Shown: piece after piece, positions 32,523 through 41,779 of the stretch
How positions within the stretch are numbered: the stretch's first letter is position 1
Layout of the letters: the number at the start of each line of letters is the position of its first letter
Source of the DNA: Methanolobus mangrovi
GTDB lineage: Archaea > Halobacteriota > Methanosarcinia > Methanosarcinales > Methanosarcinaceae
Length of the DNA stretch: 64,000 nt
Reading direction: 5' to 3'
Assembly (NCBI RefSeq): GCF_031312535.1
Contig: NZ_CP133594.1
Location: 496,001-560,000, forward strand
Made by a program: the position numbers and the translations under genes
Notes under the pieces: generated by a model
What the model saw: the letters and a program-made list of their open reading frames with translations, nothing else
What the model was told of the DNA's origin: nothing
The model's database searches: none

Positions 32523-33221
32523 ATGGATATTGCAACACACAGACTTACATGTATAGAGCAGACTATCGATTATGTTTTTAATAATCGAGATTTGTTAGAA
32601 GAAGCTTTCACTCACCGTTCATACAATCCAACAAAGAACAATGAAAGATTAGAATTCGTGGGTGACAAAGTTGAGAATGCCATAATTGGAGTTCATCTAT
32701 TTGAAAACTACAATATAGATGAAGGAATTCTTTCAAAGCTGACAAGCTATTTTGTAGACAACAAGCGTGTTCTTCCAAGATTATGCGTCAGTTATGGATT
32801 CGATAAACTGATAAAAATCACCGATTATGAAAAAAACACAAAGAATAGTCGTGAAAAGTGGATCCCTTCTCTTTGGGAAGCATTGATTGGAGCAGTCTTT
32901 ATTGATAGTGGAAAAAACTGGTATGCCACTGAAAAAGTTATTCTTCACCTTTATGGGGAAGAACTGATTCTAGATGACGAAAGAATAAAGGACATTCTCC
33001 GCACTGATCCCGTCACTGTTGTAAAAGAACATTGTGATGAATTTGGATATCTCCTTGAATTTGATGAAAAAAGAGTCGGTGGTTTTGATCATGACCCCGA
33101 ACATGTTGGATATGTTTGGATTAATGGCGAAGAGTATCAGGGAGATGTTGCGAGAGGTAGTAAACAGAAAGCTAGAGAAAATGCATGTGAAAAAGTGATA
33201 TCTATCCTTGGATTGAATTAA
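32523..33221 (+). CDS. rnc: Ribonuclease III
   Basis: A 232-residue class I RNase III. The catalytic domain has the signature NERLEFVGD (residues 40-48), including Glu41, Glu44 and Asp48, plus WEALIGAVFIDSG with metal-ligand Glu119. The aspartate usually three residues before that glutamate is Ser116 here. A C-terminal double-stranded RNA-binding domain (residues ~160-230) ends with GSKQKARENACEKVI. It would cleave dsRNA or hairpins. The ATG 32523 was chosen over TTG 32490. The gene runs against the virus operon and is uncommon in archaea, indicating acquired cargo. The hairpin immediately upstream is a likely substrate. Confidence 0.9.
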   Translation: MDIATHRLTCIEQTIDYVFNNRDLLEEAFTHRSYNPTKNNERLEFVGDKVENAIIGVHLFENYNIDEGILSKLTSYFVDNKRVLPRLCVSYGFDKLIKITDYEKNTKNSREKWIPSLWEALIGAVFIDSGKNWYATEKVILHLYGEELILDDERIKDILRTDPVTVVKEHCDEFGYLLEFDEKRVGGFDHDPEHVGYVWINGEEYQGDVARGSKQKARENACEKVISILGLN

Positions 33222-33226
33222 GCTAT

Positions 33227-33253
33227 AAGAAGATTGATATAATCTTCTTTTTC
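33227..33253 (+). terminator. Hairpin terminator after RNase III
   Basis: AAGAAGATT-GATAT-AATCTTCTT forms a perfect 9-bp stem followed by a T-rich tract, 5 nt after the RNase III stop codon. Confidence 0.65.
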
Positions 33254-33406
33254 AATTTTTAAGGCTATTTTGACCAATGCCTGCTATATTTGCTTAATCG
33301 TCGTATCGTTTCCCGATAACAATGCTTTCTCCTTTTTATAGACTAAAACTAGAAATTAAATGTCGATATATAAAGGTATTTAAACTCAAATGTAGTAATA
33401 TATTTA

Positions 33407-33682
33407 ATGAAAAAAAATATAGGTGTTTTAATAACCATCGTAATTTCTTTTCTGTTCATGAATCTTGTTTCGCTGTCAACAAATGCACCAACAAGTGAAG
33501 TTGAAGTTGCAGATTTGACTTTAGACAGCATATATGAAAATACACCGAAAGCATCTGGAGAATGGGGCCAAATCCAAGAAAACACATATTTTTATTCAAA
33601 GTTATCTCTTGGACTCGTTGGGATAGCAACAGGGATTGCAGGTTTCTTAGGTTTTTGCAACAAAGTTAAAGATGCATTTTAA
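33407..33682 (+). CDS. Small membrane protein with two hydrophobic helices
   Basis: A 91-residue protein with an N-terminal hydrophobic helix (IGVLITIVISFLFMNLV), an extracytoplasmic middle and a second helix (LSLGLVGIATGIAGFLGF). A TATA-like AATATATTTA lies immediately upstream. It is in the same orientation as RNase III and in the same inserted cassette. A holin-like or immunity role is possible but unproven. Confidence 0.6.
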   Translation: MKKNIGVLITIVISFLFMNLVSLSTNAPTSEVEVADLTLDSIYENTPKASGEWGQIQENTYFYSKLSLGLVGIATGIAGFLGFCNKVKDAF

Positions 33683-33699
33683 TAATTGGTGTTGAATTA

Positions 33700-33915
33700 T
33701 CACAATGTCAATAATTTCTTTTCTTTTTTCAGTTTTTCGATCACAAGTTCTGCAGTCTCTTCAACCTGTTTCTCCCTTTGATTATTCTGCATTTTAGAAT
33801 AATACTCTGCAATAAAGTCCACTGCCTGGCTCTTGTTGCAGTCCTGCTCTTTCATTACCCTGTGAAGTACTGCGGTCGTATTCTTGCTAACAGTTGCATA
33901 GAGTTTTGGTCTCAT
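33700..33915 (-). CDS. Small terminase-associated hypothetical protein
   Basis: A 71-residue basic helical protein immediately after the large terminase gene (2-bp gap). The N-terminus MRPKLYATVSKNTTAVLHRVMKE resembles a ribbon-helix-helix DNA-binding start, with a C-terminal Lys/Glu helix. It may be a regulator; no function is assigned. Confidence 0.6.
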   Translation of the reverse strand: MRPKLYATVSKNTTAVLHRVMKEQDCNKSQAVDFIAEYYSKMQNNQREKQVEETAELVIEKLKKEKKLLTL

Positions 33916-33917
33916 AA

Positions 33918-35243
33918 TTACCTCGGTCTTGTTTTGATTAATGCTGAAATGTTCAGTTTCTGCGGTCCGTACCTTGATTTGCTAAGCTCTGACAATGCCC
34001 ATACAAGTGCATCCACTCTATCCGGACTACTTCCTTCTCCTGGAATCCAATCACACATCTGGTCCTCAAGGGCCGGAAAGGATCCAACATGATGGCATTT
34101 TCCTTGCTCATAGAGAGCACTAATGGGCTCGGCCCTGGTCTGCTTTCCTCTGCTGGCTCTTACTGATCTGTAGGAAACATTAGGATCGATTGTCCGTAGC
34201 GTATACTCCACGAGCTCACCTCCGTTGTTCACTTCCCCGATAACCCTGTCCGCAGAATGCTTGTAGTAAGCTGCGATGATCTCCTGTGCCCATTTTTTCG
34301 GTGTTGCATGGATAGTGTAGTCCCCGAGGACATAGTATTCTCCATGCTCATCGACAGCTGCAACAACTATTCCAGTATCTGCTGAAGTCTCGTTTGACGT
34401 AACTGCCGGATCCACACCAACCACGATGCGTAGGAGATTAGGGACCTTCGACACCCTTGCATCTTCTATCATCTGCCGGGTCCAGAGTGCATCGGGGTTG
34501 TCGTCCAGGATTTCTGCGTTGAGTTCCTGTCTTCCCAGTCTGGTCCCTTCGTATCTGCTGATGATCACATCGATGAAAGCTGGTGCCAGGTTGGACAGAT
34601 TCTCGTAGGTGGACCCTCTTGTCACATGGGTACTGGAATCGTTCAGAATGTTCTTGACTAGCGGAATTGGCCTGGGTGTTGTAGTAATTGCAGCCCTTGG
34701 ATCATCTCCAAGCCTTAAGCCGAACTGCAGCATGTCCCAGGTTTTTTCCGGGTACTTCCAGGCTGCAATCTCATCACACCAGGCAGTGTCGTGCTGAGGA
34801 CCTCTCAACCTGTCCGGCTCCTCGGCACTGAAAAGCAAAGCCATAGCACCGTTGGGCCAGGTGAGCCTACGTTTGGATGGCTCGTAGACCGGTCGGTTCC
34901 ATGGAGGACACACCGACAGTATACCGGATTCACCTTCAACCATTGTATCCCTGGCATCAGCTGCAGTAGGTGCAACAAGAGCTATCCTGCGAGCTGTCCC
35001 GGTCTCTACTCTTTCTCGGATCCATTCGGCTCCTACTCTCGATTTACCCCAGCCTCTTCCAGAGAGCACCAACCAGTACTGCCAGTCACCTGCAGGAGGG
35101 AGTTGATTGGGACGGGCCCAGAACTTCCAGTCATATTCCAGCTGCTGGATCTCGTCATCGCTAAGATCATTGAGAATCTTCTGCCACTCTGACTCTGGCA
35201 GCAATGCTACTGATTCTGCCATTGATCTTGTCTCGTGTTTCAT
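33918..35243 (-). CDS. terL: Terminase large subunit
   Basis: A 441-residue packaging motor. ATPase motifs are SGRGWGKSRVGAEW (Walker A, residues ~61-74), ARDTMVEGESG, and DTAWCDEIAAW (Walker B with catalytic Glu near 153). The C-terminal RNase H-like nuclease has VVGVDPAVTSNETSADTG (first Asp near 280) and a late DRVDALVWAL acidic site. It cuts and pumps viral DNA into the procapsid through the portal. It overlaps the small terminase gene by 77 bp. Confidence 0.95.
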   Translation of the reverse strand: MKHETRSMAESVALLPESEWQKILNDLSDDEIQQLEYDWKFWARPNQLPPAGDWQYWLVLSGRGWGKSRVGAEWIRERVETGTARRIALVAPTAADARDTMVEGESGILSVCPPWNRPVYEPSKRRLTWPNGAMALLFSAEEPDRLRGPQHDTAWCDEIAAWKYPEKTWDMLQFGLRLGDDPRAAITTTPRPIPLVKNILNDSSTHVTRGSTYENLSNLAPAFIDVIISRYEGTRLGRQELNAEILDDNPDALWTRQMIEDARVSKVPNLLRIVVGVDPAVTSNETSADTGIVVAAVDEHGEYYVLGDYTIHATPKKWAQEIIAAYYKHSADRVIGEVNNGGELVEYTLRTIDPNVSYRSVRASRGKQTRAEPISALYEQGKCHHVGSFPALEDQMCDWIPGEGSSPDRVDALVWALSELSKSRYGPQKLNISALIKTRPR

Positions 35244-35601
35244 CTACGTTTATCTCGACGTTGTTCTGGGTCATATTGATCTCAACTTCCCTCTTTGCAA
35301 ACTCAGCAGGACAACTGCGCTCAAGCCACCAGGCTGCAGCTTGCCAGGATTGAGTTGCAGCTTTCTGAATTATGGCAACGTTCCTGGCAATGGCCTCCGC
35401 CCTAGCTTGCTTGGTTTTGAGGTAGAAATCACGATACTGCCCAGATGTTGCTCGTTCTCCGCGCTTCATCCAATCGTAATAGGTGACAGAAGCAATTCCC
35501 ACAGCATCACATGCGTGGATTACAGGGACACCGGACTTGAGGAGTTTGATCAGTGGCTCGGAGACCTCAACCATTATTTTGCTTCCCTTTGGCTTTCCCA
35601 T
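35167..35601 (-). CDS. terS: Terminase small subunit
   Basis: A 144-residue protein with an N-terminal helix-turn-helix (SGVPVIHACDAVGIASVTYYDWMKRGE, residues ~23-49), then a coiled helical segment. This matches phage small terminases that recognise pac/cos DNA. It overlaps the large subunit gene, typical of these pairs. Confidence 0.85.
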   Translation of the reverse strand: MGKPKGSKIMVEVSEPLIKLLKSGVPVIHACDAVGIASVTYYDWMKRGERATSGQYRDFYLKTKQARAEAIARNVAIIQKAATQSWQAAAWWLERSCPAEFAKREVEINMTQNNVEINVDETRDKINGRISSIAARVRVAEDSQ

Positions 35602-36806
35602 GTGTATGCTTCTCCATTTCGTTTCAGTTCACAGTCGCCTGTCAGGTTAACATACCGTTGAAGAATCACATCGCAGTAACGTGGATCAAGTTCAACTCCG
35701 TAACAGACACGATTGAGTTGATGTGACGCAATTAGTGTCGTGCCGGAACCACCGAAGAGTTCTAGAACGAGGTCCTTTTGCCGGGATGAGTTGCTGATGG
35801 CATTTGCAACAAGAGCCACCGGTTTTGTGGTCGGATGTAGCTCAGATGTAGCAGGTCTTTCAAACTCCCATAGGTCAGACTGCTTTCTGTCCTCCACCTG
35901 ACATAACCGTGGAGCTCCATCTTTCCAGCCATACCATATTGGCTCGTACTGGGTGTGGTAGTCTTTCCTGGAGAGGACAAGCCTGTCCTTGGCCCAGATT
36001 ATCGTACTGCTCCAGTGGTACTTGTTCTCCTTGAGGGCCAGCATCAAATTACCCCATTCCTGGGCCGACATCACAACGTAGGTCGGACATCCATCCTTTG
36101 AGAACTGGCTCATGCAGCTGAAACTTGCCATCATGAACTCTTTGAAGTCCTCTGTTTCCATTGCATCGTTCATTATGCTCCGCTGCTTCCAGCGAGGGTT
36201 CCTTGTCGCACCGTAATTCACATTCCATGGCGGATCCGTGAAAACCATATCAGCTCTCTGCTCACCCATGAGCTTTGCAATCTGGTCTGGGTCGGTGCTA
36301 TCTCCGCATAGTAAGCGGTGGCTTCCCATCTCCCATATATCACCGAGAACTGTCACTGCCTCTTCTGGTACCTCAGGTGGTTCATCTTCCACCACTTCTA
36401 CCGGAGTTATGGATTCGAGCAGATCATCTACTACATCAAGGGTGTAACCAATAGCCTCAAAGTCAAAGTCCGGGATCTCTGCAATTTCCTGCAGCAGCTT
36501 TGCCAGCGTTTCTGTGTCTATTTCTGCCAACTCCGCCAGCCGGTTGTCGGCGATGACATATGCCACAGCCTTCTCATACGGAAGGTCGAGGGTTATTACG
36601 GGAACTTCGGTAAGACCCAGCTCAAGGGCAGCTTGGAGCCTTGCGTGGCCTGCTACGACCATCTTATCGGATGTGATGAGGATAGGGTTTGTCCATCCAA
36701 ATTCCTTTAACGACTTTTTCAGCATGCTCAGCTGGCTTTCTGGATGTCGTTTGGGGTTGTCAGTAAACGGTTTCAATTCGCCTATCGGCATAGTAATGAC
36801 TTGCAT
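35574..36806 (-). CDS. DNA methyltransferase with N-terminal ParB-like domain
   Basis: A 410-residue protein. Residues 1-100 are ParB/sulfiredoxin-like (DNPKRHPESQLSMLKKSLKEFGW, then MVVAGHARLQAALELG). The C-terminal part is an N6-adenine or N4-cytosine methyltransferase: catalytic motif IV FTDPPWNVNYG and SAM-binding motif I LELFGGSGTT at the end. It is an orphan viral methyltransferase, probably protecting viral DNA from host restriction. The ATG 36806 with AAGGT upstream was preferred to TTG 36827. It overlaps the small terminase gene by 28 bp. Confidence 0.9.
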   Translation of the reverse strand: MQVITMPIGELKPFTDNPKRHPESQLSMLKKSLKEFGWTNPILITSDKMVVAGHARLQAALELGLTEVPVITLDLPYEKAVAYVIADNRLAELAEIDTETLAKLLQEIAEIPDFDFEAIGYTLDVVDDLLESITPVEVVEDEPPEVPEEAVTVLGDIWEMGSHRLLCGDSTDPDQIAKLMGEQRADMVFTDPPWNVNYGATRNPRWKQRSIMNDAMETEDFKEFMMASFSCMSQFSKDGCPTYVVMSAQEWGNLMLALKENKYHWSSTIIWAKDRLVLSRKDYHTQYEPIWYGWKDGAPRLCQVEDRKQSDLWEFERPATSELHPTTKPVALVANAISNSSRQKDLVLELFGGSGTTLIASHQLNRVCYGVELDPRYCDVILQRYVNLTGDCELKRNGEAYTWESQREAK

Positions 36807-36858
36807 TTTTAGTACCTTTTTTTTCAATGTTAGATTTATCTATCATTTACACGAAGAT

Positions 36859-37008
36859 TCAGATCTTCTCAAGTTTATGTCCATTCCTCAGCACCCGGAA
36901 TTTCGTCCTGCAGTTGGTGCATTCAACCTCTTTCTGATCAGCTGATGTGATGAAGAGGAACTTCCTACATTCCGGGCAGTGTTTGGATATCGGTTTGAAC
37001 TTGATCAG
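36859..37008 (-). CDS. Small zinc-ribbon protein (non-ATG start)
   Basis: A 49-residue ORF: IKFKPISKHCPECRKFLFIT ... EVECTNCRTKFRVLRNG. Two CxxC pairs spaced about 20 residues form a classic zinc ribbon. No ATG is available; CTG at 37008 follows an excellent GGAGGTGA ribosome-binding site at a 1-4 nt gap. It fills the space between primase and methyltransferase. Confidence 0.65.
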   Translation of the reverse strand: MIKFKPISKHCPECRKFLFITSADQKEVECTNCRTKFRVLRNGHKLEKI

Positions 37009-37041
37009 TTCACCTCCTTTATCGATTGCAGGAGAGAGATG

Positions 37042-40000
37042 TTAACCACCTACCCACACAAGGTCACCGTTAGGTTTCTCGTGTATCACTCCTTTCTGTT
37101 TCAATAGATCCAGCCGTTCCCCACCACAGGACACATTCAACATTTTACATTGTGCCACGATGTGCTCTCTCTTGTACGTCGTCTTCATCACAGCTCGGAT
37201 CACGGAATAAATAACATCCTGACTAACTAGCGTTTCATCAGGTTCAAAGAAAGTCCCCAGTTTTTTAGGGACCTCAAATGAATTGGAAATATTCTCATCT
37301 ACGTCCGGACGCACGGACGTGTCCTTGGACGTAAGTAAATCGTTATCAACAGGACTATCTGCACCATCATCCGTCCAGGCGTCCGGGCATTTTCTATATT
37401 GTAGCGTATTATGTGAATTATTATCAATACTACATACTGTAGTATTGTCTTGGTTATTACTACAATGTAAAGAAATGCTTGGACGCTTGGACGAGTTGCT
37501 CTCAGCTTCTTGTTTTTTGCCGTCCGGGCAGATTTCGCCTCCTTGGACGGATTGCTTGATAGCACAGTTCTGCCAGGTCCTTCTCCTCTCACCAGAACTT
37601 TCTCGTCCAGTGGTATAGCCAAGTTTTGTAAACCTCTTTGAAAATACGTTCTCATGTACCAGAGGAACATCGTTGTCCTGGCACCAGATAATGAACTCAC
37701 TGTACATCTTGGACTTTAAGGTGTCATTGTCGGAATAGACCACACAGTCGTCTGCAAACTGTGCTATAGGGTCTGAGTTGATTCTGTAGAGCTTCGTCAC
37801 CTCTTCTGTTGTAAGCTCAAAGCTATACTGACCCCTCTGCAATAGTTTCTTCAGGGCCTTCACACAGATATTGAACAGGCCCGAGAGCTCCTCTGGTTGT
37901 GTGAGCTTGTCGATCAGGTTCTTATCCGCCCTCTTTCCTTCAAAGGTGTTCGGGAACTTCAGGGGGATCCACCTTCGGAAGTAGGCGAAGTCATCACCAG
38001 GGGCTGGTGGGAGATTATTGGCACTGAATATCAGGCGAGCAGTGTTCTTGAATTTGAAAGGATGCTCGAATTTACGCTGGGCTCTTATCTCTTTCTCGTT
38101 GCCTGTGAGCATCTTGAAAGTACTGTTCTCGTAGATGGCCCTGGACGCCAGGTCCGGGAAGATGTTAGCCAACTTTCCATACAATTCTGCAGTCGAGTAA
38201 GGATCCTTCTCAAGCATGTGCAGAGATTCAGCACTGGTGTTCTGGCCTCCAAGGAACTCCCCGAAAAGTGAAAGCATGACAGACTTTCCATTGGCACCTT
38301 TGCCCAACAACATGAGAGAGTATTCCAGCCGACTGTCAGGGATCATACAGTACCCGAGAAACTCGTAGATGACCGGGACTCGCTTTGGCTCAAGCACCTC
38401 ACCAATGAACTTCTCAATCAGTGGACATTTGGCGTTTGAATCGTATGCAACTGGAAGCTGCACAATGGAAATATAATCAGGAATATGTGGCTCAAGTTGT
38501 TCTGTCTCCAGATTGTAAAGACCGTTCAGCAGATTTATCCGCTTCAGATCATGATTGACACGACCCCGTGGGATCAGTGTTTCCAACTGGACATAGTTCT
38601 GGATCTCAGAGATGTGCCTTTTCTTGGAAGCATCTCCCAGGGAGTTCTGGACTATACGTGCAATGATATCTTCTCCGCCGGGAACATACACTCCGTTACG
38701 GTAATGGAAGATGTTCTTCGTATCCTCAAAGGTGATGAACCTATGCAGGGACATCACGTATTCCCCGAGCTTTTTCACCCGGAGACTTCCACGTTCGGTG
38801 AAGAAACTTCGATCCTCTTCGTCTATCTCTTCAACCTCATCCTCGAACATAAGGTTCTTGAGGATCTCATTGATGTCAGTAATCTGCAAGCCGAAGTAGT
38901 TCTTTACATCGTTGCGGATGAACACCTTTCTCATAGCAGGATCCATCTGCTTGAGCTCGTTCTGTATGAACCTCTTAGCTGCACGGAATTTATCTATGGC
39001 CTTATCAGGGATGTTCTGAGCACGAAGCTTAATCTCCCATACATTGTTCGATTCCAGCTGCAGGAAGTCCTCCTTGCTGTTATCCTGCAGGAACTCTGCC
39101 AGGTCTATCTTGTCCACGCCATCCGGTTTTGGTAGTTCAACCACTCTTACAGGAACACCCCTGGATTCGAGGTACTCTGCAGTTGCTATGGCGCCTTTCT
39201 TGCCTGTTTCGTTGTCCTCATTGTCATTGCAGATAATGACCTCGGACATGTTTTTCACCAGGCTATAGGCATACTCTTTCTGCTCGTCTTTGATGCGAAC
39301 AGTGACCGGAGATATGCAGGCCAGCCCTTCCTGAAGGACCTTTATACAGTCAGTGACACCCTCGGTTATGATGACAGAATCTGCCTTTCTGATAGAATCC
39401 TCACCGTAGAACACGGAATTGTCCACTACCTTGCTGATATATTGTCTGGTTTCGGAGTGCACTAGCTGCTTGAAGTATTTCGGTACACCTTCGTTTGGAT
39501 GAGGGTCCCTGCCAATGAAGTAGACTACCTTCCCTCCTTTCCAATAAGGGAATATTATCCGTCCTCTGAAAATATCACGCATCTGTCCCTTTTCATTCAG
39601 GTTGAAAAGACCGGACATTCTCATGATATCATCAGGGAAAAGATCATGCAGCTCATTCTGCAGGTGACAGTTTTCCGGAGCCCAGCCTATTAGGAGCTCA
39701 TCGATCATCTTATCGTTGATACCCCATTTTCGGTGGATGTAGGCTCTGCATTCCTCTGTGAGTTTTGAGTGGTAATAGCCTGCAACTGCCCTGAAAAAAG
39801 GTTGAAGCAGAGCTTTGTCTGAAAGGAGCTTCCTGTCCTGGTGCTCCAAGACGACACCTGCTTTCTCAGCAGCAATTTCAATTATCCGTGGGAAATCAGA
39901 AACAATGTCCAGACCTTCCCTATATGCTATCCAATTGAGCACGTCTCCGCCGCTTTCTTCAGCGAAGTTGTTGTAGAGCTGGGTGTGAGGATCTACCTTC

Positions 40001-40137
40001 AGAGAGGCACCTGACTTTGAAGAAGGGGAGGTTGCACCTACATAGATGCTCCCCTGTTTCTTCAGTTTGATAGTTTCACCAATAAGAGCAACGATGTCTA
40101 TCTTTGATTTGATCTCCTCGATGATCTCAGTGCTCAC
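37042..40137 (-). CDS. Primase-helicase (TOPRIM primase plus SF3 helicase)
   Basis: A 1031-residue replication protein. The N-terminus resembles the DnaG zinc domain (KIDIVALIGETIKLKKQGS) but lacks the CHC2 cysteines. The TOPRIM core has VIITEGVTDCIKVLQ and IICNDNEDNETG. Residues ~455-800 are a D5/P4-type region with SF3 helicase Walker A GKGANGKSVM and later RFEHPFKFKNTARLIFSANNLP. The C-terminus after a Ser/Asn/Asp-rich linker (~860-960) is a winged-helix-like segment. It would prime and unwind viral DNA. Start is GTG 40137, overlapping a tiny 24-codon ORF (40127-40201) that may couple it to the upstream gene. Confidence 0.88.
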   Translation of the reverse strand: MSTEIIEEIKSKIDIVALIGETIKLKKQGSIYVGATSPSSKSGASLKVDPHTQLYNNFAEESGGDVLNWIAYREGLDIVSDFPRIIEIAAEKAGVVLEHQDRKLLSDKALLQPFFRAVAGYYHSKLTEECRAYIHRKWGINDKMIDELLIGWAPENCHLQNELHDLFPDDIMRMSGLFNLNEKGQMRDIFRGRIIFPYWKGGKVVYFIGRDPHPNEGVPKYFKQLVHSETRQYISKVVDNSVFYGEDSIRKADSVIITEGVTDCIKVLQEGLACISPVTVRIKDEQKEYAYSLVKNMSEVIICNDNEDNETGKKGAIATAEYLESRGVPVRVVELPKPDGVDKIDLAEFLQDNSKEDFLQLESNNVWEIKLRAQNIPDKAIDKFRAAKRFIQNELKQMDPAMRKVFIRNDVKNYFGLQITDINEILKNLMFEDEVEEIDEEDRSFFTERGSLRVKKLGEYVMSLHRFITFEDTKNIFHYRNGVYVPGGEDIIARIVQNSLGDASKKRHISEIQNYVQLETLIPRGRVNHDLKRINLLNGLYNLETEQLEPHIPDYISIVQLPVAYDSNAKCPLIEKFIGEVLEPKRVPVIYEFLGYCMIPDSRLEYSLMLLGKGANGKSVMLSLFGEFLGGQNTSAESLHMLEKDPYSTAELYGKLANIFPDLASRAIYENSTFKMLTGNEKEIRAQRKFEHPFKFKNTARLIFSANNLPPAPGDDFAYFRRWIPLKFPNTFEGKRADKNLIDKLTQPEELSGLFNICVKALKKLLQRGQYSFELTTEEVTKLYRINSDPIAQFADDCVVYSDNDTLKSKMYSEFIIWCQDNDVPLVHENVFSKRFTKLGYTTGRESSGERRRTWQNCAIKQSVQGGEICPDGKKQEAESNSSKRPSISLHCSNNQDNTTVCSIDNNSHNTLQYRKCPDAWTDDGADSPVDNDLLTSKDTSVRPDVDENISNSFEVPKKLGTFFEPDETLVSQDVIYSVIRAVMKTTYKREHIVAQCKMLNVSCGGERLDLLKQKGVIHEKPNGDLVWVGG

Positions 40138-40200
40138 CGTTGCCCTCCGAACCGGGTGGCTTTTTCATGAATATCTCGATAAACCTGGTCCAGCAGCACA

Positions 40201-41190
40201 TCAAGCCACCTCAACACCATTGCTGTTGATCTTCATGTCCGCTATCTTCGTCCTGTGGCCGACACTTCTGCTACGGAAAGCACTGATGCGGATGTTGGTG
40301 TACGCAGGTTTTCGGTCCACGATCTCCGTTTTCCAGATTTCCTTGGCAGCGAACTGGCTCTTGTCACCGAATGGTCTGAGTATGTGGTTCGGTGCCTTGT
40401 TGAACTCACTCTCCGGTTGGTTCGTGACAACCACTATTCCATTGTTCTTGTAAGCCCAGTTCTTCAGATCACCGAATATGGCAATCAACTTCAGCAGAGC
40501 ATCACCTTTCTGCTTGACACTAAGTCTTGCATATGATGTCAGGATAGGGAAACCAATGGAATCCACGATGACCACGTCGGCTGCAGGAAGCTTCTGACAG
40601 ATAGTATCAATCTCCTCGATAACCGGGGTGTACTTGTACTCACAACCTTTCAGGCAGGCAATGTCTGCTTCTGTCAGATTCCTCTCGGTGTCGAGGTAGT
40701 ACACCTTCTTCCCGGAGGCAATTGCCTCCTTTGCAACGGTCAGAGCGAACTTTGATTTTCCACTGCCTGTGTCTCCGAAAACCTCAAGGACATCGTTTCC
40801 GACGTAGCTGTGAATAAGGTCCAGCAAATGTGTCGTTGTATCGTTATTTTCATAAGACGGTGAAACATTCTCTTTATTGGTGAGCTCTTCCTGACAATCC
40901 TCCTTGCTTTGGTCGGCTAAAGGTTCGTCTGACCGGAGTTCACCACCCGGTTCTGCTGAACTTTCCGCAAGCATCTTGAGCTCAGCGAAGGTTGGGTCGT
41001 TTGGCACATCGTATTCCCGGTGGTCTTCTACCCATTTGAAAATCTCATTCTTCTTGAAATCCACCCCCCAGAACACGTATTCTCCAGGTTTTTCACTGGC
41101 CTTTTTCCAGACATCGGTACCGTTGATGGTATTATATCCCATCATCTCAAGGATGGGGACAAGTTTTTCCGGGTTGAGTTTCACTTCCAT
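40201..41190 (-). CDS. RecA/RadB-like ATPase
   Basis: A 329-residue protein. The C-terminal RecA-type ATPase has Walker A VFGDTGSGKSKFA (residues ~140-152) and Walker B ADVVIVDSIGFP; the final part contains RPFGDKSQFAAKEIWKTEI. The N-terminal ~110 residues are a separate charged, linker-rich region. It probably acts in viral recombination or replication loading beside the primase-helicase. The ATG 41190 follows GGGTGTGAG; GTG 41196 is alternative. Confidence 0.82.
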   Translation of the reverse strand: MEVKLNPEKLVPILEMMGYNTINGTDVWKKASEKPGEYVFWGVDFKKNEIFKWVEDHREYDVPNDPTFAELKMLAESSAEPGGELRSDEPLADQSKEDCQEELTNKENVSPSYENNDTTTHLLDLIHSYVGNDVLEVFGDTGSGKSKFALTVAKEAIASGKKVYYLDTERNLTEADIACLKGCEYKYTPVIEEIDTICQKLPAADVVIVDSIGFPILTSYARLSVKQKGDALLKLIAIFGDLKNWAYKNNGIVVVTNQPESEFNKAPNHILRPFGDKSQFAAKEIWKTEIVDRKPAYTNIRISAFRSRSVGHRTKIADMKINSNGVEVA

Positions 41191-41192
41191 GC

Positions 41193-41420
41193 TCACACCC
41201 CATCTCCAGCCAACATCTCATACACTGTCTGTTGCACCTTGTCCACACACTCGCGTACATCATCGGAAATGATTGCAAAAACATCACAATCTGATTCTAG
41301 CTTCCTTTTGATGGTGATCTCAGCGTGTGGTTTTACATTGCCCTTGGAATCGACGTCTGCCCCTACTTTCGTTGAGATCTCAATAGGCTCGGCATAGGTG
41401 ATGGTTTGAGTCTGATCCAT
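41193..41420 (-). CDS. Small replication-region protein
   Basis: A 75-residue protein, DQTQTITYAEPIEISTKVGA..., acidic with no known domain. The ATG 41420 overlaps the preceding stop (TGATG), and its stop overlaps the RecA-like gene, showing translational coupling. Function is unknown. Confidence 0.65.
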   Translation of the reverse strand: MDQTQTITYAEPIEISTKVGADVDSKGNVKPHAEITIKRKLESDCDVFAIISDDVRECVDKVQQTVYEMLAGDGV

Positions 41421-41722
41421 CAGTTTGCCCCCTTTCTCAGATCCTTCACAACGATGGGTATCATCCCTGCCTGGGACCATCCTATTCGGGTGACGTTCTT
41501 GCAGGATGCCAACTCCGCAGTTGCTACCATGTTCACAAATCTGGATGCTTTGCCTGTTATTACCGCGAACACCTCGTTATTTCCGGAGACCTTTGTCCTT
41601 ATCCACTGCTGGATTTTGGCAACATCCGCATTATCGATGTGTTTGAGAGGATCCTCTTTCATGCGACCAATGCCTCCTGGCAATCGGTCGAAATCGATGT
41701 ACACTTCTACTTCTTCTGTCAT
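41420..41722 (-). CDS. Early viral hypothetical protein
   Basis: A 100-residue protein starting MTEEVEVYIDFDRLPGG. It has a helical middle and ends VVKDLRKGAN. The ATG 41722 was chosen because the upstream in-frame extension (to 41977) reads through a tRNA-like structure and another small gene on a different frame and is implausible as protein. Function is unknown; location suggests a role in replication. Confidence 0.7.
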   Translation of the reverse strand: MTEEVEVYIDFDRLPGGIGRMKEDPLKHIDNADVAKIQQWIRTKVSGNNEVFAVITGKASRFVNMVATAELASCKNVTRIGWSQAGMIPIVVKDLRKGAN

Positions 41723-41779
41723 TGATTTCACGTCCTTTGTGTTGTATTGAAGAAACCTGCAGTTATTATGCAAGCCGAA

